A DNA stretch of 64,000 nucleotides. Source: Ilyonectria destructans. Taxonomy: Eukaryota; Ascomycota; Sordariomycetes; Hypocreales; Nectriaceae. The position numbers and the translations under genes were made by a program. Location: positions 1,550,001 to 1,614,000 of the forward strand of contig JAHEWK010000004.1 in the NCBI GenBank assembly GCA_020740775.1, given 5' to 3'. This document shows positions 30,584-42,933 of this stretch, piece by piece; within the stretch, counting starts at the first letter, position 1, and every line of letters begins with the position of its first letter. A model generated the notes under the pieces. It did no database searches. It had not been told where the DNA came from and worked only from the letters and a program-made list of their open reading frames with translations.

Positions 30584-32965
30584 AGCAAACAACCCTAGTG
30601 GCATTGGAGCGGCCCTTGTAGGAATGGGCAGGAACCTAAGTGCAATTGGGCAATCCACCGCCAACGGCCCCCGGGGAGCACCCCCCAACAGCGTCATGAC
30701 GCAGCCGATGTCTTCTAGCGACAGAGCATCGCAGAGAGGTAAGGGAGCCAAGCCTAGCGTTGATTTCACTCGGCCCAGCACCGGTCACAGTAGTCCGAAA
30801 TTGATGTCGGCAGCAACCCGTACTCTGACCTGGAGTCGGGGCAATCTGCCGTTCGTCGTGCCGGACTACTCCCCCGGCGGGACACCATTATTGCCTGGTG
30901 ACAAGCCCGTAAATGCATTGGAAGCTAAGAGATACGAAACAGCGCCGCGGCCCGCTTCGCCAACAGAAATAAGCCCAAGCACCACCAGGACGAGGAGATC
31001 ATTCCCTCCAAAGCAACCACAGCGTCGAAAGTCGCATGGCCCAGACCTCGACTACGAGGACACAGAGGATGTGCACTTCTCAACACCGGCGGCGCCAGCG
31101 CCAGCTGCTAACGACGACAGCGGGGATGATTCTGATGATGGCCTATTCGCGATCCCGTTGGCAGGTCGAAATAAGGGTAAAGCTACTGCCGGAAATCCAC
31201 AGGGTGGCCAGGATAAGCGGCCGAGTTTGACGGTGAACACTTCTCGATCGAAGAAGAATCTTTCGGTGTCCTTCAACTCGCCGCAGTCATACGGAAGTGC
31301 CATCACACCCAATAGCAATGACGACATGAGCTCGCGAAGGCCTCCGTCAACCCCTCGTTCCGACACCCGGGACCCTGATGAGAAGGATTACAAACTGGGC
31401 CGACGGAAGTCATTCATTGAGAAGGATGTCTGGGCTAACCGTCCCCCAACCGATGCCCTTATCAACAACCTTGATGACTTCTTCCCCAATTTGGATCTCG
31501 ACCAGCCGGTTCTTGAGGAGGGTACCGAGGGAGCAGAGTTGCCCCCTTCACCCATCGCTGAGGGAGATGAACCTTTGAGCCTATCCAAGATAGCATCTGG
31601 ACCGTCGCAGGTGCCGCCTCCAACTAACCCACCGACGGCCCCCCTGCCAGCGATTCCACCGGCCCGACAGCCGTCCTTGTACAATGAAAACGATACGCTA
31701 GGCTCCGATGAATCGACTCTCAAGGCCTTGGAACGGCCTAGTTCAGTGGCCCAGAGGAGTTTGCGCCGTTCTGGTGGACTTGGACGTATGAAGTCGATTC
31801 GAGAAGTGGCTCGAGGTGCCCATGAGGCCAACAGGCGATTTGCTAGCACCTCGCAGCCCGGAGCGCCGCCATCCAGCAACATTATGCGCCGCAAGAGCAC
31901 CAAGATGTTCAACGCCAACATTGTGCAGATTCGGCCAGACCGGCGTGGCAGCATGATTATGCCGCAGATTCCTCAAGATACCATCCCAAAGCGGCAGACG
32001 ACGTTCCGCTGGTTCAAGGGTCAGCTCATCGGAAAGGGTACCTATGGTCGCGTGTACCTGGGTATGAATGCGACGACCGGAGAGTTCTTGGCTGTCAAGG
32101 AAGTCGAGGTCAACCCCAAGGCCGCGGGTGGTGACAAGTCCAAGATGAAGGAGTTGGTTGCGGGACTGGACCAGGAAATTGACACGATGCAGCACCTGGA
32201 TCACGTCAACATTGTGCAGTATCTCGGATGCGAGCGTAAGGAGACTAGTATCAGCATCTTCCTCGAGTATATTTCTGGTGGCAGCATTGGATCGTGCCTC
32301 CGCAAACACGGAAAGTTTGAGGAGTCGATCGTCTCGTCGCTGACCCGGCAAACGCTCTCTGGATTGGCATACTTGCACCGAGAGGGTATTCTGCACCGTG
32401 ATCTCAAGGCAGACAACATCCTCCTGGACGTGGATGGAACGTGCAAGATCAGTGACTTTGGTATTTCGAAGAAAACGGACAACATCTATGGCAATGACAA
32501 GACGAACAACATGCAGGGTTCGGTGTTCTGGATGGCCCCCGAGGTGATTCGGTCTCAAGGAGAAGGATATAGCGCCAAGGTGGACATTTGGAGTCTGGGC
32601 TGTGTGGTGCTGGAGATGTTTGCGGGCAAGCGACCGTGGGCTAAGGAAGAGGCGGTAGGCGCCATCTACAAGATCGCCAACGGCGAGACGCCCCCAATCC
32701 CCGAGGATATTCAGGGAACACTTGGGCCGCTGGCGGTGGCGTTTATGATGGATTGTTTCCAAGTGTAAGTTCTTTGCCCGGAAAGCTGATTTGTGTGGCA
32801 GTCACTGACAACGAAAACAGTAACCCCTTTGATCGTCCAACGGCAGATGTGCTCCTCTCTCAACATCCATTCTGCGAGCTCGATCCCAACTTCAACTTTT
32901 ACGACACATCTCTGTACGCAAAGATTAAGCCGATGAAGAAGGAAGATGGACGCAAGCCGCAGTAA
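27241..32965 (+). CDS. bck1: MAP kinase kinase kinase of the cell-wall-integrity pathway (Bck1/Mck1 type)
   Basis: Three exons (27241..28923, 28974..32764, 32821..32965) encode 1872 aa. Bck1-type kinases act below protein kinase C and phosphorylate the Mkk MAPKK in the cell-wall-integrity cascade. The N-terminus is Ala/Ser/Pro-rich with proline tracts. A SAM-like helical region lies at about 430-520 (QWPLDTVLIWLAKNQFSKDW). A Ras-binding-like domain follows at about 810-900 (NPVRTYVLATMDYWNFRMCD). A polyglutamine tract sits near 1088. The STE11-type kinase domain occupies about 1573-1845: glycine loop GKGTYGRVYLG, K1603 in LAVKEVEV, HRDLKADN with D1704, DFG with D1722, and GSVFWMAPEV. This order matches fungal Bck1. 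No in-frame ATG lies upstream of 27241. Confidence 0.97.
30552..30587 (+). repeat. Polyglutamine-coding CAG/CAA tract in bck1
   Basis: About 12 consecutive Gln codons (mixed CAG and CAA) inside the disordered linker before the kinase domain. Length is likely to vary between strains. Confidence 0.9.
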
Positions 32966-35016
32966 CGAGGAGAAAACGAGAGATGAGACTCGTATTGGAT
33001 TATGTGGTATTTTTGGTTAAGACAGCATGCTCGCCTTCGTAGAGGCGAGACGGCGTATGCACTTGGGGTATGATGGGGTGGATATTTATGGAGGAACAAG
33101 CATGGCGTTTTTGGGGTTGGGTTCTTGTATCTGTTACTGCTGCTCTGGGTGGTAATGGATTGGGCCGATTGCATAAAAGGTATGATTGGAATGACACGAC
33201 GGCCTTGGCTTGTGTACGATAGGATTGCGGGCGCATTTGCGTGACTGTTGTCTTGCTGATAGATACGTACCTGGAGGGAAATGCAGTTACGGAGAGGTCT
33301 AAATCAGTGCTTCTAATGGTGTGTGCAATGATGGCGTTGGCGAGACATGAACTAGCGATGAACAAGCTGGAGGGGCTGGAGGGCGACGCCTGATTGTGGA
33401 AGGTCTCAAACATGCGATAGGGGAATGTCGATGGATTGGCCCTGCCAGGATCCAGTATGGACCGTATCTGCTGCCTCACAATAAGACATTTGGGTCAGGA
33501 TACGTGTCTCTTGAGGCGGAAGAGCAGGTGATCCCTCGGTCGATCCAAAGCAGTAGCGGAGGTTGAGGCTCCGGCGGGCGGTCAAACGCGGAGGTTCGAC
33601 GAAGGTTATTCTGGGTTTGTACCTGGAAGAATAACTTAAGCGTTAGGTTATAAGCTTGAATGGGGGTTACATTTGCCGGATGCGCGGACGCGGCGGGGCG
33701 GGGCGGGACTCATATCCCGAGGCTGCCCATTGAGTTAGAGGGCATTTCTCGCCTGTACTATAAGTTACAATGCCCAGGGCGGGATTCCTGTTTGGGAATG
33801 GTGTGTGGTTTTATGGCTGGGGTTGTTGCTGATCAGGATCAACTGGTCGGGGTTTGACACAGTTTTAGCATTGCCGATGCAAGGCCTGAAGGGGAAGGAC
33901 CCTGAGTGAGTGATGGAGAGAGAGATAAGCAGAAGTAGAAGTAGAAGCAGTAGAGTGAGAGTGATGTACAGCCTGTCGCTGTGACAATTGCGGAGAGTCT
34001 CGGCATTCAAGAAAAAGCCACCAAGTGTGCCACAACACCAGCCTCACCTGAAATGTTTATGATACGGTTTCCTCAACTTAATCCACATTGTGGGTAGAGG
34101 TAGGCACGAAACCGTTTCGACGGGCAGTTACCTTAGCCTCGTTCATCGTACAAAGTACCGAGTACGTATACGCGCACTACAGGTGTCCGCGCATCCCCAG
34201 GAAACAACTCCCACACAGTGGCACGGGAACTAGCGGCGTTGATGGGATCCGCGGTTGGCTTCAGCGTACACGGGCCGGGGACTTTTAGGGGTCGCTGTAG
34301 GGCAGAGCGCGCGGGTTCTATCAACGACAACACCACAACGCTCGCTCTCACGCATCGAAGCCCACTCCAATCGACGAAGCGAGACGGGTTTCGGTTGCAT
34401 CTACGCTGTGAATTGTCCCTCCCAAGACCCAGTGCTTGGCGTTGCATCAGCTTCACAAGACCCTTCAATCTTGGTGACTGACCTCACAAGGGGCTCCTTA
34501 GGTATCCAGTCGGATCAACACCTTTGGCCCCCCCTCAACTAGCAAGCCTGCATCAGCAATTGCACCAAGTACCCGTAGACCAGCATCCGTACGCTATTGA
34601 CAAGCTCGACCGACACCCTTGCGCCGATAATTATAGCGCCATCCTCACTGGCCCAGCTCGCTACTGTTCCTCCGGCAGGGCCTCCCTGTGGCTCTAGGTG
34701 CGCGCTGGGACCCTTGTCTTTGCGTCTTGCGTCCCCTTTCTACACACCTGGCTTCCACCCTTCCATTTGCTTTGCTATACCCCATCTGTTCGGTCTCATC
34801 GCTCTTGGATCATCTCCAGACATTGGCCTTTTTTCTTTTTTGTAGTTGCTCTCGCTGGCTACGCTTCCTCCTTCCCCTGAAGAGACATGCCGGCCTCGTA
34901 CGCAACAAGCTAAAGACCATCCCTCCACGCCCACGCGACCTCTCGCGACCTCTAGGCCACAACCCGATCCGATCCTCGCTCCCAGGCCTCGAATCGGCGA
35001 GTCACGACCGCCCACA
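32966..35016. promoter_or_regulatory. 2-kb region between bck1 and the GH47 mannosidase
   Basis: Contains the bck1 3' UTR and the GH47 promoter and leader. There is a purine-rich AGAAGTAGAAGTAGAAGC run near 33930. Small frames exist on both strands but none is convincing. The last 600 bases before the start codon contain one uORF (34887-34913). Confidence 0.5.
34887..34913 (+). promoter_or_regulatory. Eight-codon upstream ORF before GH47 mannosidase
   Basis: ATG at 34887 encodes MPASYATS then TAA, about 100 bases before the main start. It appears to be the only ATG between about 34245 and 35016. Confidence 0.4.
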
Positions 35017-38000
35017 ATGCCTCGTCGACGGTATCGCCTCTTTACGCTCTGCGCCGTCGTCATCGTCTTCCTTCTCTACCGCACTCTCCAGACCTCGTGG
35101 GCCCAGTCCGCCGACTCCTACGACTCCCTCCACTCTCCTCCCAAATCGCCCGTCCAACCCCTCGCTGGTGGCGGCCATGATTCGACAGACCTGTCCGGAC
35201 ACGCTTCGCCTCCGCTGTTAGCGGACGAACAGGACGCGGCGGAGAAGCATCTATATGGGGATTCCAAGGCCAAGGATACTGAAGTCAAGGTAGCTGAAGT
35301 CAAGGACATGCCCGAATACGACGGCTCCTCCGACTCGGCCAGTGACGATGGAAGCTCGACGCCGCCCAGCAAGCCGGCCGCAAAGGACGAAGAACCTGTC
35401 AAAGAGGCAGTTCCCCAAGTCCCCAAGGTCCATTGGACCGATCCTCCCGTCGATAATCACAACATGGAACATCCTGCCGAAGACGCGGAAGAGCTGGCTC
35501 AACACTGGATCAGGCCCAAGGAGAACTTCCCCCTCCCCTCGGCCTCCCTGATCCCGATCCCCACGGGAATCCCCAAGCAGATCCCCAAGGTCCAGTACAA
35601 CTTCGACCCCGAGTCTGACCAGGCCAAGGCAACACGCCTGAAGCGCCAGGCCCGTGTCAAGGTCGAGCTGGAGCGCGCCTGGTCGGGTTACCGTAAGTAC
35701 GCCTGGATGCACGACGAGCTGTCTCCCCTCTCCAATGGGTACCGCGATCCCTTTTGCGGCTGGGCTGCTACCTTGGTCGATTCTCTTGATACCCTCTGGA
35801 TTGCCGACATGAGGGATGAGTTCGACGAGGCAGCCACCGCTGTCGCCAAGATCGACTTTACCTTCACCCCCAAGAATGACATTCCTGTCTTCGAGACTAC
35901 GATCCGCTACCTGGGAGGTCTGCTCGCCGCCTACGACGTCAGTGGAGGCGCCGAGGGCAAGTATCCCATCCTTCTCCAAAAAGCCACTGAGCTCGCCGAG
36001 ATCCTGATGGGTATGTTTGACACCCCGAATCGCATGCCCATCTTGTACTACGTGTGGCGACCTCCTTACTCTTCGGAGCCTCACCGCGCCGGCTCTGTCG
36101 GCATTGCTGAGCTGGCCACTCTGTCCCTGGAGTTCACCCGCCTTGCGCAGCTCACGGGTGCAGCGAAGTACTATGATGCCATTGATCGCATCACCGATGC
36201 CCTGGTGCTTATGCAGGCGGAGGGCCACACCCATATTCCTGGTCTGTTCCCCGAGCGCATCGATGCTTCGGGCTGTAACAAGACGGCAACCACCCTCAGG
36301 GACACGCTCAGCAAGGAGGCTCAGAAGCAGATAGACTCGGACGAACTAGATGTGCCACCGAAAGGCTTCCAAACCGAGCCTGAGGCCAAGTCTGAGTCCA
36401 AGTCTGAGTCCGAGCCCGAGATGAAGCTGAACGCCAGAGCCGTGATTCCTCCCCCTAACCCCGATGCTGAAAAGACCGAGGAAAAGGGCGAGGAAAGTAG
36501 CTCGGACAATTCATTGGGTCCTGTTTACGCTCCCTCTAGTAATGAGGAGGGAGAGGGCGAGACGAAGAACATCGGCCGGGTAGGCCCTCTCTCGGCCGAT
36601 GGATCTACCTCTAAGTGGGACTGTGTGCCCCAAGGTCTTATGCCAGCTTCCTACGGAGGTGCACAATACCACATGGGAGGAGCCCAGGATTCGGCCTATG
36701 AATATTTCCCCAAGGTTAGTCATGATAGGTTGCTTTTTTCGAATGCCACTGACCATCACAGCAATACCTCCTGTTGGGTGGCCTGGAGTCCAAGTATCAG
36801 AAGCTTCATGAAGACACCATCGACGCAATCAACGATCGACTGCTGTATAGGCCTATGGTCGCTGACAAAGAGTGGGATATTCTGCTTCCTACCAAGCTCT
36901 CCCTAGTTGGGAGAGGTGAGACCAAGTTCACTACATCGTATGAAATGGCCCACTTGACATGCTTCATTGGTGGAATGTACGGCTTGGGCGGCAAGATCTT
37001 TGGACGACCCAAGGATATTGAGACGGCCAAGCAGCTCACCGATGCCTGCGTGTGGGCTTACCAGTCTACGGCCACGGGCATCATGCCGGAGTTTGCCCAT
37101 TTGGCTCCTTGTCCCACATTGGAAAAGTGCGAATTCAACCAGACTTACTGGTACGAGTTGCTGGACGGGTCCATCGAATGGCGGAAGAAGGAGTTGGCCA
37201 AGTGGGAGAAGGCCGCGGCCGAGGCCGATAAGGAGCAAGCGAATAAGGAGGCTGACGCCCTGAAGCAACAGGCCGCAAGGAATGCTGAGGCCGCAAAGGA
37301 AGACGACGCTGAAGATTCAAGCAAGAAAGCAGACCCCATCAACCGATTGGACGACTTGAGCACTAGCTCTGAGTCGGAACTCAAGCCCAAGGAGAACTCC
37401 AAGTTGATAAAGAGGGCCGGTATTCCGATGCCAGAATTAGACCTTGAATTGTCCGCCCCGAAGGGTGAGGCTGGCTCCGAGCTTCCAGCGTCCCTCAAGA
37501 AGAAACTCGGCATGGACAACACCAGATGGGCGGATAAGGAGGTGGAGAAGGAGGCAGAGAAAGAGACGGATCCAGAAGAGGAGTATAGTGCCCCACCGCC
37601 ATCAAAGGTCAACTTGGGTACTAAGCCGATGACCCATGAGGAGTACGTGGAGAGCAAGTTGAGGAGGGAAAAGTTGCCTCCGGGATACACAAGCATCGAT
37701 ACCCCGGCGTACATTCTTCGGTAAGTTGTCCATCCACGCTCGAGATTGTCGAGTCAGAACTAGAAACTAACATCGACTCAGACCTGAGGCCATCGAGTCT
37801 GTTTGGTACATGTACCGCATCACCGGCGATCCCGAGTGGATGGATAAGGGCTGGAAGATGTTTGAGGCGACCATCGCGGTAACACGGACTGAATTCTCCC
37901 ACAGCGCCATCTACGACGTCATGGAGACAACGGGCGGCCTCAAGGACGAGATGGAGAGCTTCTGGATCGCCGAGACGCTCAAGTACTACTACCTCCTCTT

Positions 38001-38076
38001 CTCCGAGCCGGACCTCATCAGCCTCGACGAGTGGGTTCTCAATACCGAGGCCCATCCTTTTAAGAGACCTACTTAG
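35017..38076 (+). CDS. GH47 class I alpha-1,2-mannosidase, type II membrane protein with acidic inserts
   Basis: Three exons (35017..36714, 36762..37720, 37782..38076) give 983 aa. The enzyme trims alpha-1,2-mannose from N-glycans in the ER/Golgi lumen using calcium. A signal anchor at about residues 7-25 ([17 protein letters not shown]) is followed by a Pro/Ser/Asp-rich stem of about 150 residues. Catalytic blocks include [86 protein letters not shown] and the calcium-site NTEAHPF near the end. The domain is interrupted by two charged low-complexity inserts: one after [14 protein letters not shown] (about residues 440-530, with SESKSESE repeats) and one after the [15 protein letters not shown] block (about 720-880, rich in E, K and A). 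This is much longer than a typical GH47 (about 500-600 aa). The start is the first in-frame ATG. Confidence 0.95.
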
Positions 38077-39559
38077 ACAGCGAGACGAGCGAGCATTTCT
38101 TGTCTCACACAGAGTGTACCAACACACAAGCGGTACTTGCTTTTCTGTATACGGTGGTTCGTCATTACTACGCCTGGGAGAGGTGCCTTGGCGGGTTGGT
38201 ATGCATGTATATCAGGACCGGCGCGGACAAAAAGTATAGCGGCGTTCTGGGCTTTGACGGGCTGGGATTTTGGATGCCTGTTGACGTAAATTTGATTTAG
38301 ACTTGGGGTAACTAATGTATACTTTGGACCACAAAGAGGTTCTTGGCCCCTGTATTCATCTCAACTTGAAGACCCCTTATGAAATAAATGCGTGGATATA
38401 CTCGTTTTTGAGTGTATCCAACTCGCCTATCATCCGTGATGCGTCTGGGGAGCACAAAGGTAACATGGAGCATTCGCATAATGTGCTCTGCCAGTGCCAG
38501 TGACAGGAGTGCGATCTAGTAACGAAAATCCAAGCAACCAACTGCTTTCGTGCATACTTCCCAAATCTTATTCAGTATGATCCATATCGCGTCCCAAGAG
38601 TCTTAGATCTGTTCGCCTCATGGTTGTCAACTGGCTTGGGTTGCAGTTTGGCAATCGTCACGTTTACTTTATCAAAGGATATTGGGTCATTTCATAAACA
38701 CTGATGTATTATCTTCCCAAAGGGAAGTCAGGTTCTGACTAAACTATTATAATCTAATTTCCTTCTTCCAAATCCACCCATTAAGCCCGTCAACAAGATC
38801 AGAAGCTCATGTTAGCGAAAAATCCCCCAAGTCCTGAATCTCCTTGCCACTCACCCTGTTTCACAACTCTTAGACTTTTCTCATAAATCAACTGCAACAT
38901 ACAACAAGCAATCAAAGAAGTGACAAAAGCAGTCCCAAAATTTCATTTCCATGGCGTGAAGGCAAAAATAACTCGGTTGTGATAATACATGTCTCGATGA
39001 ACGTTTCCCATATCCCAACCCCGGCGCGTTAGGACATATCCACCATTCTGTCGTAGCGAAACAATTGCTCTCGTTGCGTTTCCCAGATATGTGTCATAGC
39101 GCGTCCAGTGTGTCCGGTCTCATTTTCCGGTCCGGTCGGTATCCCCTCCTCGATCTGGCGTGGTCTATATGCGAAGAACTGTGTGTGCGTGCCTCGTCTT
39201 GTCCTTCCGCCCTCGCCGGGTTCTTTCTCACAGACTGTTGCATGGTGTGCCTTGGCTTCGTCTACAGTCTCTCCGAAGGAGGCTGATAGAAGAATGAAAC
39301 AGTGTTTGAGTGATGAAAGAGGCGTCTTTGGCGGAAGTGTGCGCGGAGCGGTGCGTATATATGTGACCACCCACGTTGAGGTCGTCGAACCAAAAATTAC
39401 CAAACATTTTCAAAGCAAAAAGGTTCCCTAGTAACGCCGATGCTGATGCTCAATCTCCTGGTCGTCCTGTCTTGATCTTACCCTCGCCGTGCCAGTCCAC
39501 TCATGTGCCGGCGTATTTACAATCGCTCTGCTCGTCCAGTGTCACTTCGCTTCGGCGCC
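38077..39559. other. 1.5-kb convergent intergenic region
   Basis: Lies between the 3' ends of the GH47 and Fig1 genes. The sequence is AT-rich and nothing with coding character is seen; both 3' UTRs are presumably here. Confidence 0.45.
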
Positions 39560-40610
39560 CTACACCATTGCGCTCAGGACGCTCATGCTGAGAATCATCA
39601 CAAGCAATCCTATAGTGACAATGATGAGCAGGGCGAAGGAGAACCAACCCAAAACCATGGCGCTGGTACCGACTCCGCTGCGAACAGCACCGTTTCCGAA
39701 ATCTTGGGCAATGACCGAGGCGGCCACTGAGGCAGTGTGTTGCCACAGTACGGACACGAGGACGAAGATGGAGGCGATAAAAATTATTGCGAGGGCGATT
39801 TGAGAGACGAATCGCGAGGGGAAAGGCTTGACTTCGCGTTCAGAACCCTCGGAATCCTCCTCCTCGTGCCATCCTGGGAAAGTGGCGAGGAGCAGGAGAC
39901 AGACAAAGGCGAAGATGATGGCGATGATTCTGCATACGGGGTCAGCATGTTATTTTGAAGCGAACTCATCTACTGGAGAGGGCATGTCAACTCACATCAG
40001 ATAGGGAAACACAATCATATCCTTAAACTGGGCGGCCAACCAGATCAGGTTGAGCGGATCTTGGTCGACGGAAACCTCCTTGGCGAGAGCGGTGGCATTG
40101 TTACTGCACAGCCACGAACCACCGTCCGGGTTGATGCAGATGCCGAAGTAGCCGACACGAGCAGCCAGGTGGGCGTCACCAGCGATGTTTTCGATAGCGG
40201 TGTGCACGTTGTAGTCAACTTGCGCCGTGTCGGGCTTCGCCGTGTATGATTTGTAGTAGAGAGAGAGGAGGAAGATGTCGGGAATTAGCGGTGATGACGA
40301 TGAACAGCCTGCTAATAATAGAGCTGAAAGGGGCGCGGTTAGCGGGTTGAATATGAAGCAGAAGGGGGGTGAAGACGGTACATAGTAGGATTATGGCGAC
40401 GGCGATGAGAATCATCAGCACGTGGTGATATCCCAGGAACGGTATGAAGCCTGGAGGTGATGCGAGTTAGCCATTTGTTTGGGAGATTGTGGTATTCCAG
40501 CGCAATGGGTGTTGGTTGCGGAGTTACTTACGGTACCATCCGACCTGGAACTTGGGCATTCTTGAGCCCGAGCTGCTACTGCTGCTCGTGCCCGACTCCG
40601 TTGTACCCAT
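39560..40610 (-). CDS. fig1: Fig1-family four-TM protein (mating/calcium influx)
   Basis: Four exons (40610..40532, 40450..40382, 40323..39996, 39929..39560) encode 281 aa. Fig1 proteins are claudin-like plasma membrane proteins needed for low-affinity calcium uptake and cell fusion during mating and for polarised growth. The N-terminus is short and Ser-rich. TM1 is HHVLMILIAVAIILLSLLL. The first loop carries the hallmark GYFGICINPDGGSWLC (residues about 107-122), the GxxGxC...W...C signature of the family. TM2-TM4 follow: IIIAIIFAFVCLLLLATFPG, IALAIIFIASIFVLVSVLW and AMVLGWFSFALLIIVTIG. The family call depends on the topology and signature after splicing. All introns are short with normal GT-AG ends. 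Confidence 0.87.
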
Positions 40611-42933
40611 CTTGAGGGGTTGTGTACCAATCCTCCGTTACGACTCGGTGATGCAACTCAAAGACGAGAGAATCAAGGCACGCCCGCGCCCGTCCCCCAA
40701 TTCAGGAGTGACGGTCGGGTTGCTGAGCGGGGCCGTTCAGCCCGAGAAGGCGTCGAGGCCTTTGGTCGAGTTCCCAGGGTTGCCGTGCTGGACGGAATCG
40801 TTCGTCTCGATGCTTTCCCTCCTAGGGTCAGTTCGTTGCTGTCTCGGGAAGCGAGTGGGTGACTTCGCAGTCACGATCGGAGTGGAATGCGGTAGAGGCG
40901 ACGCAGCTGGAATGCGCGCGGTGGCGACGACGGTTCAGTGACAACGAGAGAAAGCCGAGCCCTGCGACAGTGAGATATTGAAGGAGTGGGGAGGTGAGGT
41001 TAGGTTAGATGCAGCTTGGAGGTTGCTGGAGATCAGTTCACGCGTTTGTTACAACGGGACAACTTATGATGTAGAGAAAGAGAGAGTTCGTCAGAGGTCC
41101 TTTGGGGAGAAAGGGACACGGTGAGGTCGGTCAGTTCGTGCAGGCAGTCTAGTCAGTCCAAGGTACCGAAGTATTGAGCGGATATGCGAAAGGCTGGGCG
41201 GGAATGTGTGGGAATGTTGCGTTGAGGTGTCCAGCCGTCCGACTTTTGGGGAGCGACGCACACATGCACGTTGAGCATCCCCCAGCCACGTTTTATTTAC
41301 CGATGTTGGCAGGGCGACCATGACGTTCCGAGGTGGGGCGCAGTGGGGTCCGCCACGGGCGCCGGGCAACCCGCAGAAGGCAACCACCACCAACAACCCG
41401 CGAGTGGGCGGCGCACTTGCACTTGCGGCGCAGGGGCCGGGGACTCAGGGGCGGGGATCCTTTTTTTGGAAGGTTGCAGGGCCCTGGAAACGCCTGGACA
41501 GGCCTAACAAACGCCTCTAGCAGGGCGTGATCTCGTTTGGCAGGGCATCTTTCTGGGACGTCGAGTCTCGAGGCTCCATTCGAGCTCCATTCAGGCTCCA
41601 TTCGAACTCCATCCCCTCGGCCTTGGAAATGGCCTCCAAAGGCGGTGTCTTTGTCTGGGCGGCTGTGGCCCAGGCGCCGACATACGTAAGGTAGCTCTTA
41701 TTTGCTTGGTGTTCGTTCGGGTCCTCGGGCTTCGGTCCCCGGACCCTGGGCAGTGATCTCCGATCTTGCGCTGCGCTGCATTACGATGCTGATGAATATG
41801 CTCCGGAGCTTCCAGCTCGAACCCTCGTACCGCCAGCGCCTCACAGTGCCGGATTCCGCCTGACGTCAACTCCTCGTACATGGCACATGCTAGACTTGCT
41901 CGACTACGAAGCCGCCTAGCCCGGAGCGCCATTGTCAGTGACCTCACCTCGGGGTCTAGTCTCTGGTCTCGCCTTCTCGTCTCGCCAAGATACATGGCGC
42001 TGTTCCGTGTGCAGACCCAACCCGGCCGGGGTGAGCCGGGGTCGACCACCCGGATGCCGTTGTCCTGACGATATGGCGCCGTTTCGCGCGAGATTGGGTC
42101 GAAGAGGACTTCGCCTCGCCATCCTTCATCTTCGTACCTAGAGGTAAGCCGGATGACGGCAGGCTCGGCGTCCGTCTAATGCGCGCGTGCGTCGTACACG
42201 TATGTATTGTAGCCAGTCGTGATCTTCCCCTGCTTTGCCCAAAGAGGGAATCCACCGTCTTGGGTTGCATGTCGAGCTGAGAGGCGTAAGCCGCTGAAGC
42301 TGAAGCTGTCACCCTTTGCTTCTTTCCCCCAAGCGCCTGCAATTCTGCTGCCGGCGTATGTAAGGGCCCTGGTTTCATTCTTCAGTGCAATCAAAGCCCC
42401 AGACATTCAAACTCGTGTCCACTCGGAGTCTTTTTGTCCACAGTCCACCGCCCCTTGCATCCATCTCGCCAGCCCTAGCGGGTAAAATCTGGAACCAGCC
42501 TTGTCTGCAAAGCACTGCCAGACAGTCTGAAGCCTATCGAAGTCATCCAAAGCTGTCTAACACGAAACAGTCCAACCATACAGGCTCCCAGCTCCGTCCA
42601 GCAAAGTCGAGGTATCCGCCAATTACCAACTTCGCCTATCGGGAATAGTGTCTAGTGGTCCTTCCCACCCCAGCGCATCTCAGGCAAAGACCTCATCAGA
42701 TCAATTCGATTATCGCAAGACAGTCTTAAAACATCCGATATCCCTTTTCCGTTCATGCCAACTGCTGCCTCCAATCGTGAAGTCATGTTGTGTCCGACGT
42801 ATGCGCCTATGTAGTAATATTCGTATACCGAGGTAATTGCATACCAGCGTGGGGCAACCTCCCACGTCATCCTCTTCGTAGATGTAAGGTAGACGTTTCG
42901 CAACGCGATTCACCAAAATCGCAGAATCTCGGC
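40611..42933. promoter_or_regulatory. 2.3-kb divergent region between fig1 and tip20
   Basis: Holds both promoters. Frames of 60-150 codons on both strands look non-coding. A short imperfect repeat of GCTCCATTC lies at 41571-41612. I found no obvious pheromone-response element (TGAAACA) near fig1. Confidence 0.45.
41571..41612. repeat. Imperfect direct repeat of GCTCCATTC (four copies)
   Basis: Four copies of [G/A][G/C/A][A/G]CTCCATTC-like words spaced 11 bases apart in the fig1/tip20 intergenic region. Confidence 0.6.

Noticed and set aside
31743..32762. 339-codon minus-strand frame over the MAPKKK kinase domain
   Set aside because: Antisense shadow of a strongly conserved kinase domain.
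33000..33479. 159-codon minus-strand frame after bck1
   Set aside because: Low-complexity composition without domain; likely chance in the 3' UTR.
35251..36234. 327-codon minus-strand frame over GH47
   Set aside because: Antisense shadow caused by codon bias; the sense strand encodes the conserved enzyme.
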